From Balneolaceae bacterium UBA2956 (GTDB lineage: Bacteria; Bacteroidota; Rhodothermia; Balneolales; Balneolaceae), in the NCBI GenBank assembly GCA_002348545.1, contig DEBM01000044.1:34259-51504 (forward strand): a DNA stretch of 17,246 nucleotides, read 5' to 3'. This document shows positions 15,615 to 17,246 of the stretch, piece by piece (within the stretch, counting starts at the first letter, position 1; the number at the start of each line of letters is the position of its first letter). The position numbers were made by a program, and so were the translations under genes. The notes below the pieces were generated by a model. The model was not told where the DNA came from and did no database searches. It saw only the letters and a program-made list of their open reading frames with translations.

Positions 15615-17183
15615 ATGCATTTAAATATGACCAAATATTCTTTAATATTGTTTGTTAAAGCTATCTTATTTTTTATTAGTTGTACTAGCTCTCAAATTTC
15701 TAATAATGTAGTAGTAACTCCACACCCACTTGCAACACAGGTTGGTCAAACTATTTTTGAATTAGGTGGTAATGCATTTGATGTGGCTGTTGCGACTGGT
15801 TTTGCTTTATCAGTAGTTGAACCGTCAATGAGTGGTATTGGTGGTCGCATGCAAGCCATATACTTTACTAATGACTCATTAGGTGGAATTGATGGAACGA
15901 CTCAGGTACCCTCATCATATATACATGATGAATACGTAGATGGTTATAAGTTTATTGGTACACCTGGAGTTGTTCATGGTTTGATTAAGTTGCATGAATC
16001 TAGAGGTAATCTGACGCTTCAGCAGCTACTGAAACCGTCTATTGAACTTGCGTATAATGGATTTGAATTAACAAAGGGCAATGTAATCCGGTTAAACTTA
16101 GCTTCATCTCACTTACAAAATAATTCTAAAACTGATAAATATTTTTTAAGTGATTCCTTATTTCAAATAGGTGATACACTAATTCAAAAAGATCTTGCTA
16201 ATGTATTACATGAAATATCTAAGCACGGAATTGATGGTTTTTACAGTGGATGGGTTGCTGATAAAATTGCAAAAGATATGAATAGGTACGGTGGTTTTGT
16301 AACTTTAGATGATTTACGTGATTATAAATCTGGCAATTCTGTAATAGTTAATGGTGAGTTAGATAAATACAGTATATCTAGTCTATTCTTACCCTCTTTT
16401 GGGCCTATTGTAATTCAATTGGTACAATTACTGGATAGTTGGCCAAATAGAGTGAAAACCTCTGAAGATTATATAAATATGATTTACTCTACTTCACAAC
16501 ATGTATATAGTAGTAGCAGAGAATTACAGTTTTTACCAGATTCTTTAAAGAATATAATATCCTCCGATTACAATAAATTATTATCAAATAAAATTAGTAA
16601 AGATTGCTGCTCCAAAAAATCATTAGACGATAATCAGGACGGTAATACTGCGCATATTTCTGTTGTTGACTCCTATGATAATGTAGTTAGTTTAACACAA
16701 ACAGTTGGTCCATTAATGGGTTCCGGTGTAATAACAGATTCTTTAGGTTTCGTTTACGCTACAACTATGGGTAGTTATTTAGGTATTACAGATGCTAACC
16801 AACGTGCTTACTCTCATATAAGTCCCACCATCATTCTTGAAGACAATTCACCTGTAATGGTTTTAGGTGCTGCTGGTGGTAGTCGTATACCGACTTCTGT
16901 GGCTCAGGTTATTTATAGACACTTATTACTAGATAATGACCTTCAATCATCAATAACTAAGTTCAGAATTCATCCAGATGCCGAAAAAGTATTAATTGAA
17001 TACCATAGCGGAGTAGAATTTAAATTTGATCCGGATTCAATTTTCTTTGAATATGATTTAGTCAAATCACCTGCTAGATTTGGACGAGTCCAGGCTATAT
17101 CAAGAGTAAATGATTTAAACAAATGGATTGGCGCTACAGACCCTGATTGGGAAGGAACTGTATTTGATTCTGATTTTAAATAA
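15615..17183 (+). CDS. Diverged gamma-glutamyltransferase-family Ntn hydrolase, putative lipoprotein
   Basis: The family comprises self-cleaving N-terminal-nucleophile enzymes, mostly glutathione hydrolases/transpeptidases in the periplasm. The N terminus is a hydrophobic signal ending FFISC (Cys23), probably lipidated; M5 (15627) is another possible start. Family blocks are HPLATQVGQTIFELGGNA (37-54), SGIGGR (73-78), GTPGVVHGL (115-123), DGFYSGWVADKI (207-218), NTAHISVVD (344-352, Thr345 the predicted nucleophile and new N terminus after cleavage), GSGV (369-372), ISPTI (402-406) and GAAGGSRI (418-425, with the oxyanion glycines 421-422). The 522-residue length is slightly short. Unlike E. 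coli GGT, the Arg of the DFRE motif is Thr95 (IDGTTQVP), the NNQMDDF segment is replaced by YATTMGSYL, and Asn411 aligns with Gly365. Gamma-glutamyl binding is therefore doubtful, and the enzyme may hydrolyse another amide. It follows susD, after a terminator. Confidence 0.82.
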   Translation: MHLNMTKYSLILFVKAILFFISCTSSQISNNVVVTPHPLATQVGQTIFELGGNAFDVAVATGFALSVVEPSMSGIGGRMQAIYFTNDSLGGIDGTTQVPSSYIHDEYVDGYKFIGTPGVVHGLIKLHESRGNLTLQQLLKPSIELAYNGFELTKGNVIRLNLASSHLQNNSKTDKYFLSDSLFQIGDTLIQKDLANVLHEISKHGIDGFYSGWVADKIAKDMNRYGGFVTLDDLRDYKSGNSVIVNGELDKYSISSLFLPSFGPIVIQLVQLLDSWPNRVKTSEDYINMIYSTSQHVYSSSRELQFLPDSLKNIISSDYNKLLSNKISKDCCSKKSLDDNQDGNTAHISVVDSYDNVVSLTQTVGPLMGSGVITDSLGFVYATTMGSYLGITDANQRAYSHISPTIILEDNSPVMVLGAAGGSRIPTSVAQVIYRHLLLDNDLQSSITKFRIHPDAEKVLIEYHSGVEFKFDPDSIFFEYDLVKSPARFGRVQAISRVNDLNKWIGATDPDWEGTVFDSDFK

Positions 17184-17218
17184 AAAAGGTCCCTTTAGAA
17201 TTTCTAAACAGACCTTTT
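17184..17218 (-). terminator. Hairpin terminator for the minus-strand tRNA, possibly bidirectional
   Basis: An outer stem AAAAGGTC/GACCTTTT (17184-17191 with 17211-17218) is followed, across a 2x2 internal loop, by an inner stem TTTAGA/TCTAAA (17194-17199 with 17203-17208) around a three-base loop. On the minus strand it ends in six T, running into the last codons of the hydrolase gene; on the plus strand the tail is four T. It therefore best serves the tRNA transcript, but could also end the hydrolase mRNA. Confidence 0.75.
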
Positions 17219-17223
17219 GATAG

Positions 17224-17246
17224 TGGCGGGGACAGGATTCGAACCT
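17224..17246 (-). tRNA. 3' part of a tRNA, cut by window edge
   Basis: Read on the minus strand the last 23 bases give part of a T stem, a TTCGAAT T-loop (17243-17237), the closing T stem CCTGT, then CCCCGCC as the 3' acceptor strand and A as the discriminator (17224). The next bases are CTA, so CCA is not encoded. The 5' acceptor strand should be GGCGGGG, outside the window. The anticodon is not visible, so the amino acid cannot be assigned. Confidence 0.82.

Noticed and set aside
1..17246. Mobile element, prophage, CRISPR array or defence island
   Set aside because: No transposase, integrase, terminal repeats, regularly spaced repeats or defence-type domains were seen; every long frame belongs to a metabolic or envelope family.

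Overview
This window is chromosomal DNA that looks like Bacteroidota in the broad sense, possibly a Balneolales or Rhodothermales relative. The evidence is a SusC/SusD outer-membrane pair, a GWxTD-domain lipoprotein, an SprE/PorW-like TPR lipoprotein, low GC content, and mostly absent Shine-Dalgarno sequences. The genus call is inference. I saw no insertion sequence, phage gene, CRISPR array or recognisable defence system; most of the window is housekeeping plus envelope genes.

Positions 1-4731 hold nucleotide and folate metabolism. purL (+) is cut by the window's left edge. It converges on a pabB-type aminodeoxychorismate synthase gene (-), which is divergent from the quinone-type dihydroorotate dehydrogenase gene pyrD (+). 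Positions 4783-9107 hold a tight minus-strand pair: pyruvate kinase (pyk), followed 11 nt downstream by a 948-residue TPR lipoprotein resembling the gliding/type IX secretion protein SprE/PorW. That lipoprotein ends in what looks like a TonB C-terminal domain.

Positions 9306-17183 are a plus-strand run of exported proteins. They are a GWxTD lipoprotein, a SusC/RagA TonB-dependent outer-membrane protein, its SusD/RagB lipoprotein partner, a strong intrinsic terminator, and a diverged gamma-glutamyltransferase-family Ntn hydrolase with a lipoprotein-like signal. The last 23 bases are the 3' part of a minus-strand tRNA. A long hairpin lies just beyond its 3' end.

SusC and SusD should form one outer-membrane import complex. 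The hydrolase behind them could process an imported peptide or amide, but the terminator between them makes co-regulation uncertain. The most unusual signals are four. The hydrolase keeps its catalytic Thr and oxyanion glycines but has lost most gamma-glutamate-binding residues. The SprE-like protein carries a TonB-C-like tail. The pabB start appears to be a TTG overlapped by an inverted repeat. The susC leader carries a direct repeat and an overlapping inverted repeat. I did not find a complete novel system that I could defend from sequence alone.
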